A DNA stretch of 64,000 nt, from positions 1-64,000 of the forward strand of contig JAFSEP010000049.1 of assembly GCA_017435665.1 (NCBI GenBank). The letters are read 5' to 3'. Below the pieces are notes generated by a model. The model had not been told where the DNA came from. It worked only from the letters and a program-made list of their open reading frames with translations, and did not search any database. This document shows positions 15,884 to 23,535 of the stretch, piece after piece. Origin of the DNA: Clostridia bacterium (GTDB lineage Bacteria; Bacillota; Clostridia; Oscillospirales; Acutalibacteraceae). Position 1 is the first letter of the stretch; every line of letters starts with the position of its first letter. A program made the translations under genes and the position numbers.

Positions 15884-16008
15884 TTTAGAGCCCCTTCCGT
15901 CTTTGCCTTTGGCAAATCCACCTACCCCTGAAGGGGCAGGCTTATATGGCGCCCCTTTTAGGGGGAGCTGTCAAAATCGGATTGCGATTTTGACTGAGGG
16001 GGTGAGTT
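15884..16008. repeat. Palindrome-rich MITE-like repeat
   Basis: This fills most of the gap between rubredoxin and rubrerythrin. Four successive hairpins are seen: TTTGCC/GGCAAA, CCCC/GGGG with a TGAA loop, CCCC/GGGG with a TTTTA loop, and GTCAAAATCG/CGATTTTGAC. The outer ends are rough inverted repeats (CCCCTTCCGTC and GACTGAGGGGG). The pattern resembles the abundant short repeats carrying a GGGGAGCTGTCA...TGACTGAGGGGG core found in intergenic regions of gut Firmicutes (from memory). It encodes no protein and ends just beyond the rubrerythrin stop. Confidence 0.65.
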
Positions 16009-16011
16009 GGA

Positions 16012-16551
16012 TCAACCGAAATATCTGTTAAGAAGACCTTCGAATGCCTTGCCGTGTCTTGCTTCGTCTCTTGCCATTTCGTGAACTGTGTCGTGGATAG
16101 CATCAAGACCGAGCTCCTTAGCCATCTTAGCAAGGTCGAACTTACCCTGTGTTGCGCCGTTTTCAGCAGCAACTCTCATTTCAAGATTCTTCTTTGTGCT
16201 GTCTGTTACAACCTCACCGAGAAGCTCAGCAAACTTTGCTGCGTGTTCTGCTTCTTCATAAGCTGCCTTTTCCCAGTAAAGACCGATTTCGGGGTAGCCT
16301 TCTCTGTGAGCAACTCTTGCCATTGCAAGGTACATACCAACCTCTGAGCATTCACCGTTGAAGTTGTCACGAAGACCCATAATGATTTCTTCGGGTACAT
16401 TTGCTTCCTTGCCAACACCGAGAATGTGTTCAGCTGCCCAAGTCATACCTGCGCCTTCTTCTCTTTCCTTCATCTTAGCCTTGCAGATGGGACAAGTGTC
16501 AATCTTTTCATCGCTTTCATAACCGCATACGGGACAATAGTACTTTTTCAT
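16012..16551 (-). CDS. rbr: Reverse rubrerythrin
   Basis: A 179-residue non-heme iron peroxidase of anaerobes that reduces H2O2 and O2 using rubredoxin-derived electrons. The rubredoxin-like Fe(Cys)4 domain is at the N terminus (Cys6, Cys9, Cys20, Cys23), followed by the four-helix diiron domain with [11 protein letters not shown] and [11 protein letters not shown] segments. This order is the reverse of classical rubrerythrin. It lies 19 bases after the PerR-like gene on the same strand and has a GGAGG ribosome site, so it is probably controlled by the Fur/PerR box upstream of that gene. Confidence 0.93.
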   Translation of the reverse strand: MKKYYCPVCGYESDEKIDTCPICKAKMKEREEGAGMTWAAEHILGVGKEANVPEEIIMGLRDNFNGECSEVGMYLAMARVAHREGYPEIGLYWEKAAYEEAEHAAKFAELLGEVVTDSTKKNLEMRVAAENGATQGKFDLAKMAKELGLDAIHDTVHEMARDEARHGKAFEGLLNRYFG

Positions 16552-16570
16552 AATTTTTTTCCTCCAAAAT

Positions 16571-16960
16571 TTAATTTATTTTATTACAAGAATTGCAAAG
16601 ACCGTGGAACAGCAGTGAGTAGCCATCAACACAACCGTTAAAATTTGTATTCGCATCATCAAGAAAAGATGAATTGATACAGATATTAACATCAAATATT
16701 CTTCCGCAGGTGCGACAAAGCAGGTGATTATGCTCGTGAAGATGAGCATCATAATGAACTGCGTCTCTTCCGCTTATGGAGAATATTTTACCCTCGTCGT
16801 TCAGAAAACAAAGATTTCTGTAAACTGTTGCCAGGCTTATATTCGGAAATGATTTCTTAACCGAGAAATAAACCTCTTCAGCAGTAGGGTGGTCATATCG
16901 TGACTGTAAGTCGCTGAGGACCGCATCTCTTTGCTTACTGTTGCGTGTGGTGGACATCAT
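16571..16960 (-). CDS. perR: Fur-family regulator, PerR-like
   Basis: A 129-residue metal-dependent repressor with an N-terminal winged helix and a C-terminal dimerisation domain. The structural zinc site is formed by CRTC and CNSC pairs. The regulatory site has PerR-type aspartates ([11 protein letters not shown] and IFDV) rather than Fur-type glutamates, which supports peroxide sensing. It is cotranscribed with rubrerythrin, a typical PerR target. Two ATGs in tandem start the gene; AAGGAG suits either, and the second (16957) has the better spacing. It is likely autoregulated through the box at 16989. Confidence 0.88.
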   Translation of the reverse strand: MMSTTRNSKQRDAVLSDLQSRYDHPTAEEVYFSVKKSFPNISLATVYRNLCFLNDEGKIFSISGRDAVHYDAHLHEHNHLLCRTCGRIFDVNICINSSFLDDANTNFNGCVDGYSLLFHGLCNSCNKIN

Positions 16961-16988
16961 TGAGCTCCTTTCTTTTGCTTTTTCTTAG

Positions 16989-17003
16989 TGATAATGATTA
17001 TCA
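16989..17003. promoter_or_regulatory. Perfect 7-1-7 Fur/PerR box
   Basis: TGATAATGATTATCA is a perfect inverted repeat matching the 7-1-7 consensus of the Fur family. It sits just downstream of the -10 of the perR-rbr promoter, where a bound repressor would block initiation. The outer TGA/TCA is closer to the Bacillus Fur box than the PerR box, but the gene context argues for the encoded PerR-like protein. Confidence 0.8.
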
Positions 17004-17011
17004 CTATCGAT

Positions 17012-17040
17012 ATAATACACTATGATTATTTGAATGTCAA
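17012..17040 (-). promoter_or_regulatory. Promoter of perR-rbr operon
   Basis: On the minus strand TTGACA (17035-17040) and TATTAT (17012-17017) are separated by 17 bases. The operator at 16989-17003 covers the expected start site. Confidence 0.8.
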
Positions 17041-17078
17041 TAGTTTTTTTAAAAAAATCCGAATTTTTTTAAACAGAT

Positions 17079-17118
17079 AATCCTCAGCATACAGATAAGT
17101 TATGCTGAGGATTTTTTT
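17079..17118. terminator. Terminator at end of deo operon
   Basis: A 13-bp perfect stem (AATCCTCAGCATA and its complement) with a 9-base loop lies just past the nucleoside phosphorylase stop. The longer T-run is on the plus strand and the minus-strand tail is weaker. Confidence 0.7.
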
Positions 17119-18418
17119 AATTAATTGTTTTATAAATCAGAGGCGATTTTCGGGGTGGAATGTCACTGAAATCAAGAGCAGACAACAGCATAGTCCCGGC
17201 AGGGGAAAGCCTTGCTTTATCGTTTGTATAGAGTGTTGCGATAATCCCACCCTCAGATACATAATCACCGGTCTTTTTATTGAGGATAATACCCGCAGTA
17301 TAATCGATAGTATCGTCCTTTTTCTCTCTGCCCGCACCGAGAACAACACTTGCAGAGCCGATAATTTCTGCATTCATATGTGAGATGTAACCGTTTTTAT
17401 CTGAGATAATATTGTATGCAATTTCAGCCTTCGGGAGCTTGGAAGTGTCGTCTATAAGTGAAACGTCACCGCCCTGAGCCATAACAAGCTCACGAAATTT
17501 GCTGAAGGCAGAGCCGTCGGAAATAGCGGTATTTACAGCTTTTTCGGCTTTCTCAAACGGAATATTCTTCGCAAGAGACACAATATTAGCTGCCAGAGCT
17601 ATGCATACTTCTTTAAGGTCGTTATCTGTTTCACCTCTGAGAACGCTGACAGCCTCCTGAACCTCAAGAGTGTTCCCGATATGAGTGCCCAGAGGAATAT
17701 CCATATCCGTTATAAGTGCGGCTGTTTTTCTGCCTGCCTTTTTTCCGATATCAACCATTTTTTCTGCAAGCTCGGTTGCTTCCTCGGGTGATTTCATAAA
17801 AGCTCCGCTGCCCGTTTTCACATCAAGCACGATACACTCGCTGCCTGCCGCAAGCTTTTTGCTCATAATGCTTGATGCGATGAGGGGTATGCTGTTTACC
17901 GTAGCAGTAACATCACGAAGAGCATAGAGCTTTTTGTCAGCGGGAGCAAGATTGCCCGATTGTCCTACAACGCATATTCCCGTTGATTTTACCTGTGATA
18001 TAAACTCATCAGGCGTAAGCTCAACTCTGAAGCCGTTGACGGATTCCAGCTTGTCAACGGTGCCGCCCGTGTGACCGAGACCTCTGCCTGACATTTTAGC
18101 AACCTTGCAACCGAGAGAAGCCACAACCGGAGCAACAATAAGTGTTGTCTTGTCACCTACGCCGCCAGTTGAATGTTTGTCAACGGTGACACCGTCAATT
18201 TCACTCAGGTCGATCTTGTCGCCCGAATCAGCCATAGCTATTGTAAGATTTGCTGTTTCTTCGTCAGTCATACCGTTGAAATATATAGCCATCATCAGCG
18301 CAGATGCCTGATAATCGGGAATACTTCCGTCGGTGTAGCCTTTTATAAAGAAATCTATTTCGTTTTTGTCAAGAGCATATCCGTCACGTTTTTTACGGAT
18401 AATATCATACATTCTCAT
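17117..18418 (-). CDS. pdp: Pyrimidine-nucleoside phosphorylase
   Basis: A 433-residue homodimeric enzyme that phosphorolyses thymidine/uridine to base and (deoxy)ribose-1-phosphate. The family signature KMSGRGLGHTGGTVDKLES lies near residues 108-126. The alpha/beta domain and the C-terminal domain are both complete. It is the last gene of the deo-type operon, 11 bases after cdd. Its length fits Firmicutes Pdp; a thymidine-specific DeoA cannot be excluded from sequence alone. Confidence 0.93.
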   Translation of the reverse strand: MRMYDIIRKKRDGYALDKNEIDFFIKGYTDGSIPDYQASALMMAIYFNGMTDEETANLTIAMADSGDKIDLSEIDGVTVDKHSTGGVGDKTTLIVAPVVASLGCKVAKMSGRGLGHTGGTVDKLESVNGFRVELTPDEFISQVKSTGICVVGQSGNLAPADKKLYALRDVTATVNSIPLIASSIMSKKLAAGSECIVLDVKTGSGAFMKSPEEATELAEKMVDIGKKAGRKTAALITDMDIPLGTHIGNTLEVQEAVSVLRGETDNDLKEVCIALAANIVSLAKNIPFEKAEKAVNTAISDGSAFSKFRELVMAQGGDVSLIDDTSKLPKAEIAYNIISDKNGYISHMNAEIIGSASVVLGAGREKKDDTIDYTAGIILNKKTGDYVSEGGIIATLYTNDKARLSPAGTMLLSALDFSDIPPRKSPLIYKTIN

Positions 18419-18429
18419 AGCTTTACCTC

Positions 18430-18837
18430 TTATCTTAAATTTTCGGAGGAAAATCCGTGGGGAAGAAGTTCGGATAAGGTTGACTCAATGATTTCACCGT
18501 CTGCTTTTCCGAGAATTATCCTGAATTCGCCATTGCAGAACTCACTTATAACCTGTCTGCAGACACCGCAAGGGTAGCAGAAATCTGAAAAATCAAGATT
18601 TTTTCCGCCGACTATTGCGATTGCTTCGAAATCTCTTTCACCCTCGCTGATTGCTTTGAAGAAGGCAGTTCTTTCGGCACAGTTTGTAGGACTGAAGGAT
18701 GAATTCTCGATATTACAGCCCGTATATATTTTTCCGTTTTTACAAAGCAGAGCCGCACCAACGCAGAAATCCGAATAGGGTGCATATGCATTACTTGCGG
18801 CAGCTTTAGCCATTTCTATGAGTTTTTCCGAAGTCAT
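18430..18837 (-). CDS. cdd: Cytidine deaminase
   Basis: A 135-residue zinc enzyme converting cytidine or deoxycytidine to uridine or deoxyuridine. The zinc ligands and catalytic Glu are in NCAERTAFF (Cys and Glu) and PCGVCRQV (two Cys), as in tetrameric Gram-positive Cdd. It sits between deoB and the nucleoside phosphorylase, spaced 3 and 11 bases, so it feeds uridine and deoxyuridine into phosphorolysis. Confidence 0.95.
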   Translation of the reverse strand: MTSEKLIEMAKAAASNAYAPYSDFCVGAALLCKNGKIYTGCNIENSSFSPTNCAERTAFFKAISEGERDFEAIAIVGGKNLDFSDFCYPCGVCRQVISEFCNGEFRIILGKADGEIIESTLSELLPHGFSSENLR

Positions 18838-18840
18838 AAT

Positions 18841-20010
18841 TTACTCCTTTAATATTGCGTCCTTAAAGCTTTCGCCTGATGCTTTACTGTCAATTCCGAA
18901 TATATCAGTTACCGTTTTACCGATATCGGCAAAGCTTGATCTTGTTCTGAGATTTACGCTTTCAACCTTATCACCGTAAACAAGCAGGGGGGTGTATTCT
19001 CTTGAATGGTCGGTGCTTTCTGTTTTGGGGTCGCAGCCGTGATCGGCTGTGATTATAAGCAAATCGTCAGATTTCATTTTTTTCGTAAATCCTCCGAGCC
19101 ATTCGTCAAATTCATTGAGTGCATTTGTGTAACCCTCGGTATTGTTTCTGTGACCGTAAATCATATCAAAATCAACGAGATTAACAAAACAAAGACCGTT
19201 GAAATCCGTGTGGGCAAAGCTGTCGGTAAGCTTCATGCCGTCTGCATTTGATGAGGTGGGATAGGCTTTTTCAAAGCCTTTTCCTGCAAAGATATCATAG
19301 ATCTTTCCTACCGGGATTACATCAAATCCCGATTTGCTCAGTTCATCAATTATTGTATCGGCAGGTGGAACAAGGGAAAAATCGTGTCTGTTGGGTGTTC
19401 TTACAAAATCAGGGTACTCACCCTTGAAGGGCCTTGCAATAACTCTGCCGACAGCGTGCTCTCCCGTGAGTATTTCCCGGGCAATATTGCAGTATCTGTA
19501 TAATTCATCTATGGGCACAATATCCTCGTGTGCCGCAATCTGAAAAACGCTGTCAGCGGATGTGTATACGATCAGATCGCCGCTTTCAATATGCTCTTTC
19601 CCGTAATCAAGTATAACCTGAGTACCGGAATACGGCTTATTACAAAGAACACCTCTGCCTGTTTTTTCGCTGAATTTACTCAGTATTTCTTCGGGAAAGC
19701 CGTCGGGATAGGTGGGGAAGGGCTTATCGGAAACAAGACCGCATATTTCCCAATGTCCTGTTGTGGTATCCTTTCCCTTGGATTTTTCCGCCATTCGTCC
19801 GTATGCGCCTGCAGGCTTGTCACAAGGCTCTGCGTAATCATTACCGTCTATATTGAACAAGCCCAGCTTCTGCATATTCGGTATATTCAGCCTTCCGCTT
19901 TCATAGCAGGAGCGCAGAGTGTTGCTGCCTTCGTCACCGAAGTCATCGGCATCGGGCAGTTCACCTATACCCACGCTGTCAAGCACGATTAAAAAAACAC
20001 GTTTTATCAT
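18841..20010 (-). CDS. deoB: Phosphopentomutase
   Basis: A 389-residue member of the alkaline phosphatase superfamily that interconverts (deoxy)ribose-1-phosphate and -5-phosphate. The N-terminal VLDSVGIGELPDA segment carries metal ligands, GRMAEKSKGKDTTTGHWE carries the phosphorylated Thr, and ITADHGCDP is the late metal site. It follows deoD by 4 bases and precedes cdd by 3 bases. It links the two phosphorylases to deoxyribose-phosphate aldolase. Confidence 0.95.
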   Translation of the reverse strand: MIKRVFLIVLDSVGIGELPDADDFGDEGSNTLRSCYESGRLNIPNMQKLGLFNIDGNDYAEPCDKPAGAYGRMAEKSKGKDTTTGHWEICGLVSDKPFPTYPDGFPEEILSKFSEKTGRGVLCNKPYSGTQVILDYGKEHIESGDLIVYTSADSVFQIAAHEDIVPIDELYRYCNIAREILTGEHAVGRVIARPFKGEYPDFVRTPNRHDFSLVPPADTIIDELSKSGFDVIPVGKIYDIFAGKGFEKAYPTSSNADGMKLTDSFAHTDFNGLCFVNLVDFDMIYGHRNNTEGYTNALNEFDEWLGGFTKKMKSDDLLIITADHGCDPKTESTDHSREYTPLLVYGDKVESVNLRTRSSFADIGKTVTDIFGIDSKASGESFKDAILKE

Positions 20011-20014
20011 AAAA

Positions 20015-20728
20015 TCAATCCAATCTTACTGCAGTTTCAAGTGCGATTTCCATCATCTGCGTAAAGGTATTCTGTCTGTCCTCGGCGCAAAGGCTCTCGC
20101 CCGTAAGGGGAAGGTCGGAAATTGTGCAGATTGCAAGTGCGTTCTTGCCGAGATGTATAGCATTGAGATAGAGAGCCGCAGCTTCCATTTCTACTGCAAG
20201 AGAGCCTGCATTCTTCCATTTTATGAGAGCTTCGGTATCAGCATCATAAAAGGTATCAGATGATAAAAGATTGCCGATAACGGGCGTGATTCCAAGCTCC
20301 TCGGCTATTTCAACCGATGCTTTCAGCAATTTATAGCTGCAGGTAGGTGCAATAGTACCGTTCACACCGTATTGTGTACCGTAGCTTGAGTTTGTGTTTG
20401 CACCTATGCCGAAAACTATATCTCTGAGCTTCAGACACTCTGCAAGTCCTCCTGCAGAACCGATACGGATGATATTTTCAACACCGAAAAACTTATAAAG
20501 CTCATAAGAATATATGCCTATTGAGGGCATACCCATACCGCTTGCCATTACACTTACCTTATGACCCTTATAATATCCCGTGTATCCGTGAATACCTCTT
20601 ACGTTATTTACAAGCTCTGCATTTTCCAAAAAGGTTTCTGCAATGAATTTTGAACGCAGAGGGTCACCGGGCATAAGAACGGTTTTTGCAAAGCCGAGTG
20701 TACTTTCCTTAATGTGTGGTGTATTCAT
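20015..20728 (-). CDS. deoD: Purine-nucleoside phosphorylase
   Basis: A hexameric DeoD-type phosphorylase (about 237 residues) that splits purine (deoxy)nucleosides into base and sugar-1-phosphate. Typical pieces are VLMPGDPLRSKF near residue 17, the GSAGGL phosphate loop and the VEMEAAALY ribose site. The frame is open upstream to 20767, but ATG 20728 is chosen because AGGAGG stands just before it and the extra 13 codons come from a repeat-derived leader (20746-20771). It is second in the deo operon. Confidence 0.93.
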   Translation of the reverse strand: MNTPHIKESTLGFAKTVLMPGDPLRSKFIAETFLENAELVNNVRGIHGYTGYYKGHKVSVMASGMGMPSIGIYSYELYKFFGVENIIRIGSAGGLAECLKLRDIVFGIGANTNSSYGTQYGVNGTIAPTCSYKLLKASVEIAEELGITPVIGNLLSSDTFYDADTEALIKWKNAGSLAVEMEAAALYLNAIHLGKNALAICTISDLPLTGESLCAEDRQNTFTQMMEIALETAVRLD

Positions 20729-20745
20729 ACTTTTTCCTCCTTCAC

Positions 20746-20771
20746 TAGGGTGACGAGTGTAATCCAAACCC
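20746..20771 (-). repeat. Dispersed 26-bp repeat end, copy 2, in the deoD leader
   Basis: Read on the minus strand, this 26-base block with core GGATTACACTCGTCACC matches positions 175-200 at 22 of 26 positions. It sits between deoC and the deoD ribosome site. Its ends AGGGT and ACCCT can pair to form a small leader hairpin. Confidence 0.45.
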
Positions 20772-20784
20772 TATGGCGATATAA

Positions 20785-21453
20785 TCAATAAATGTTACCG
20801 CATTCTTCATTCTTTACTATCTTCACAATTCTGCTTGTGCCGAGTCTGTCTGCACCGAGCCTGATGAAGTTTTCTGCATCCTCAATACTCGAAATACCTC
20901 CTGCAGCCTTTATTTTAAGGTGAGGTGCAACATTCTGAGCAAAGAGCTTTATATCTTCGGGTGTGGCACCGCCTGTTGAAAAGCCAGTGGATGTTTTGAT
21001 ATAGTCAGCGCCGGAAGCTGATACTATTTCACACATCTTAACTTTTTCTTCCTCTGTGAGAAGGCAGGTCTCAATAATTACTTTAAGAAGTTTGCCATTA
21101 CAAGATTTCCTGATTTCCTTGATTTCGTTCAGCACATCGTCATATCTCTTATCACGAAGCATACCGATATTTATAACCATATCAATTTCATCGGCACCGT
21201 TCTTTACTGCTTCTTCGGTTTCAAAGCATTTGACAGCAGTAGTATTATAACCGTTGGGGAAGCCGATAACAGTGCAGATTTTAAGGCTTTCGCCTACATA
21301 TTCCTTAGCCTGTTTTACATATGAAGGGGGAATACATACACTTGCACAGCCATATTTTATACCGTCGTCACATAATGCCTTGATGTCGCTCCACGTTGAA
21401 GCCTGACCGAGAACTGTGTGGTCAACCTTTGCAAGAATACTTTTTATTTCCAT
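20785..21453 (-). CDS. deoC: Deoxyribose-phosphate aldolase
   Basis: A class I aldolase (about 222 residues) splitting 2-deoxyribose-5-phosphate to acetaldehyde and glyceraldehyde-3-phosphate. The Schiff-base lysine region YIKTSTGF, the upstream KVIIETCLL strand and the VNIGML segment identify DeoC. ATG 21453 is preferred over 21459 because AAAGGAG is well spaced from the former and too close to the latter. It is the first gene of the operon deoC-deoD-deoB-cdd-pdp. Confidence 0.95.
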   Translation of the reverse strand: MEIKSILAKVDHTVLGQASTWSDIKALCDDGIKYGCASVCIPPSYVKQAKEYVGESLKICTVIGFPNGYNTTAVKCFETEEAVKNGADEIDMVINIGMLRDKRYDDVLNEIKEIRKSCNGKLLKVIIETCLLTEEEKVKMCEIVSASGADYIKTSTGFSTGGATPEDIKLFAQNVAPHLKIKAAGGISSIEDAENFIRLGADRLGTSRIVKIVKNEECGNIY

Positions 21454-21485
21454 AATCATTCTCCTTTAAAAGTAGTGTCATTAAA

Positions 21486-21514
21486 ATTCTACCTTGAATA
21501 GCGGAAAAAGTCAA
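21486..21514 (-). promoter_or_regulatory. Promoter of deo operon
   Basis: On the minus strand TTGACT (21509-21514) and TAGAAT (21486-21491) are separated by 17 bases. No clear operator palindrome or catabolite-response element was noticed. Confidence 0.65.
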
Positions 21515-21533
21515 ATAATTTACATTAAAATTA

Positions 21534-21562
21534 TTGTAATATAAATTGATTTGGTGTAATAT
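21534..21562 (+). promoter_or_regulatory. Promoter for DivIVA-like gene
   Basis: TTGTAA at 21534-21539 and TAATAT at 21557-21562 have a 17-base spacer. It is divergent from the deo promoter. Confidence 0.55.
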
Positions 21563-21595
21563 ATCCGTTAGATAAGTTTTCAAAGGAGAAAAACG

Positions 21596-22033
21596 ATGGA
21601 AAAGGATATTTTGTTTAAAAAAGCAACCTTCGGCGGCTTTGATAAAGAAGATGTAATGAACTATATCGCAAAGATAACAGATGAGTTTCAGGCATATAAA
21701 AATCAGACAATAGTAACAGTTGATAAGCTCAGAGAAAAAATCGATGCGCTTGAAAAGGAAAAGAATGAGCTTCAGGAAAAATATGATAATCTGTGTGAGG
21801 AAATGAACGGAATTCATGAGAAGACAGAAGAAAGTGCTCCCGAAGCAGTTGTAAATACCGATGAAATCAAGCAGATAATTGAAAGTCTCTATGAAAACAT
21901 AAACGGATTTATGTCAGTTCTCGGCAATACGGGAAATGAGCCTGTTGCTGAGGAAAGCGTCAATGAAATTGCTCCTGAAGCCGAACTCGGTGATGATGAG
22001 CTTCTTAAAATCATTGATAAATATGTTGACTGA
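21596..22033 (+). CDS. DivIVA-like coiled-coil protein
   Basis: 145 residues. The N terminus has an FGGFDKEDVMNYI motif like the membrane-binding/coiled-coil entry of DivIVA/GpsB proteins. A heptad-like coiled coil follows at about residues 33-75, then an acidic, low-complexity tail. Proteins of this kind mark cell poles or division sites, but this one is too short and divergent to name. A strong AAAGGAG precedes it. It is followed 9 bases later by the fumarase beta gene, an unexpected partner. Confidence 0.75.
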   Translation: MEKDILFKKATFGGFDKEDVMNYIAKITDEFQAYKNQTIVTVDKLREKIDALEKEKNELQEKYDNLCEEMNGIHEKTEESAPEAVVNTDEIKQIIESLYENINGFMSVLGNTGNEPVAEESVNEIAPEAELGDDELLKIIDKYVD

Positions 22034-22042
22034 GGTGTGATT

Positions 22043-22573
22043 ATGGCTACATATTATATTGATACGGCAGCATTGAAAGAAAAAGCATCGGAACTCAGAG
22101 CAGGTGACAGAGTTTACCTTTCGGGTACTGTTTATACCTCAAGAGATGCTGCTCATAAGAGAATTTTCGAGGCACTTGACAGCAATTCACAGTTGCCTTA
22201 TGCACTCGAAGAGTCGGTTGTATATTATGCAGGTCCCACACCTACTCCCGAAAATCTTCCCATAGGAAGCTGCGGCCCCACAACCTCAGGCAGAATGGAC
22301 GCCTTTGCTCCGAGACTGCTGGACCTTGGTATGAGAGCTATGATAGGCAAGGGTCAGAGAAATAAGGATGTCTGCGATGCTATAATAAGGAATAAAGCAG
22401 TTTATTTCTGTGCGGTGGGCGGAGCAGGCGCTCTGGCGGCAAAATGTGTTGAAAAATGCCAAGTTATCGCATATGAGGACCTGGGCTGTGAATCGGTAAA
22501 AAAGCTTGAAATTAAGGAATTTCCGTTAATTGTGGCTATTGACTGTCAGGGCGGAAATTTGTTTGAGAGATAA
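22043..22573 (+). CDS. fumB: Fumarate hydratase class I, beta subunit
   Basis: About 176 residues, corresponding to the C-terminal domain of class I (4Fe-4S) fumarase/L-tartrate dehydratase. SGTVYTSRDAAHKRI near residue 27 and the GPTTSGRMD loop near residue 78 are diagnostic. The partner alpha subunit is 25 kb away at 47045. ATG 22043 is chosen over an in-frame GTG at 22037, since GAGGTG then sits 6-7 bases upstream. It interconverts fumarate and malate with its partner. Confidence 0.9.
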   Translation: MATYYIDTAALKEKASELRAGDRVYLSGTVYTSRDAAHKRIFEALDSNSQLPYALEESVVYYAGPTPTPENLPIGSCGPTTSGRMDAFAPRLLDLGMRAMIGKGQRNKDVCDAIIRNKAVYFCAVGGAGALAAKCVEKCQVIAYEDLGCESVKKLEIKEFPLIVAIDCQGGNLFER

Positions 22574-22575
22574 AA

Positions 22576-22615
22576 TAAAAGCATCGGTGCTTGGTTTAAG
22601 CTGCCGATGCTTTGC
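22576..22615. terminator. Bidirectional terminator after fumarase beta
   Basis: A stem of AAAGCATCGG with its complement, with an inner GCTT/AAGC pair, lies between convergent genes. Confidence 0.65.
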
Positions 22616-22623
22616 TGTTTGTG

Positions 22624-23478
22624 TTATTCGATTACCGCATACCAGGTGAAGTTATAGGTTTCGCCGGCATTAATTGCGTTTATTCCGTCCTTCTGTGAGA
22701 AATCATCCTTCTTTTCATAGGAATCATTAACACCGCACCAGGGTTCTATGCAGACGTAAGGTGCGCCCGGCTTTGCCCATATGCCGAGATAAGGAGCATT
22801 TCCGAGATTGAATTTAACCTTTCTGTCATGCTTGTCGCTGACAAGGGTAATGTTTTCGGATTTGATACCGTGAAGAATAAGAGCATCCTCGTTGAAAATA
22901 TCCTTGGTGATGATAATATCTGTTTCGTTATTGAGAACAGGTATTGTCTCAGGCATACGTAAAGACTTTACAAGGTCGATTTTCTCTGTTTCAAGAGTTT
23001 CGGGCAAGTCAAATACAAGTCTGTCACCGATTTCACAGTTGAAAGCAGGGTGTGCGCCAAGAGATGCATACATAACATTATCGTTTTTATTCACGATATC
23101 GTGTGAAACGATAAGCTTGTTGCCGTCAAGTGTAAACTTTACAACGACATCAAAATGATAAGGATATATTGCAAGAGTTTCTTCGGTTTCCGAAAGTCTG
23201 AATGTCATTGAGGAAGCATCAGCACCCTCGAAAAACCAATCCGTTTTTCTTGCAAAACCGTGTTTCGGCATCTCATATTCCTTTCCGTCAAGGCTGTACT
23301 TGTCATCAATAAGTCTGCCTACAATGGGGAAGAGAATAGGGGACTGACCTGACCAGTATGCAGGGTCTCCCTGCCAGAGATATTCACAGTTATTTACCTT
23401 TGAATAAACGCTTGTAAGCTCGCAGCCAAATTCCTTGACACCGATTTTCAGGTATTCGTTTTCAATGTAGTGTATCAT
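22624..23478 (-). CDS. Aldose 1-epimerase (galactose mutarotase-like) family protein
   Basis: A 284-residue beta-sandwich protein of the aldose-epimerase superfamily, LacX/YeaD-like rather than the classical long GalM. Visible landmarks are the PILFPIVGRL strand, the KHGFARKTDW active-site His region, LGAHPAFNC with the second His, and the late CIEPWCG Glu motif. It would equilibrate anomers of a sugar or sugar phosphate. It is a single gene between the fumarase terminator and the ECF partner gene. Confidence 0.88.
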   Translation of the reverse strand: MIHYIENEYLKIGVKEFGCELTSVYSKVNNCEYLWQGDPAYWSGQSPILFPIVGRLIDDKYSLDGKEYEMPKHGFARKTDWFFEGADASSMTFRLSETEETLAIYPYHFDVVVKFTLDGNKLIVSHDIVNKNDNVMYASLGAHPAFNCEIGDRLVFDLPETLETEKIDLVKSLRMPETIPVLNNETDIIITKDIFNEDALILHGIKSENITLVSDKHDRKVKFNLGNAPYLGIWAKPGAPYVCIEPWCGVNDSYEKKDDFSQKDGINAINAGETYNFTWYAVIE

Positions 23479-23535
23479 TATGTAACCTTCCTTCGTAAGT
23501 TGTTACTGTTATTTTACTACAAAATTCCGAATATA

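Noticed and set aside
15725..16172. Small frames on both strands across the palindromic repeat
   Set aside because: They consist of repeat hairpin sequence or shadows of the rubrerythrin gene, with no start signals.
20746..20771. Riboswitch or attenuator in the deoD leader
   Set aside because: The short hairpin is inside an operon, has no T-run and is better explained as a repeat remnant.
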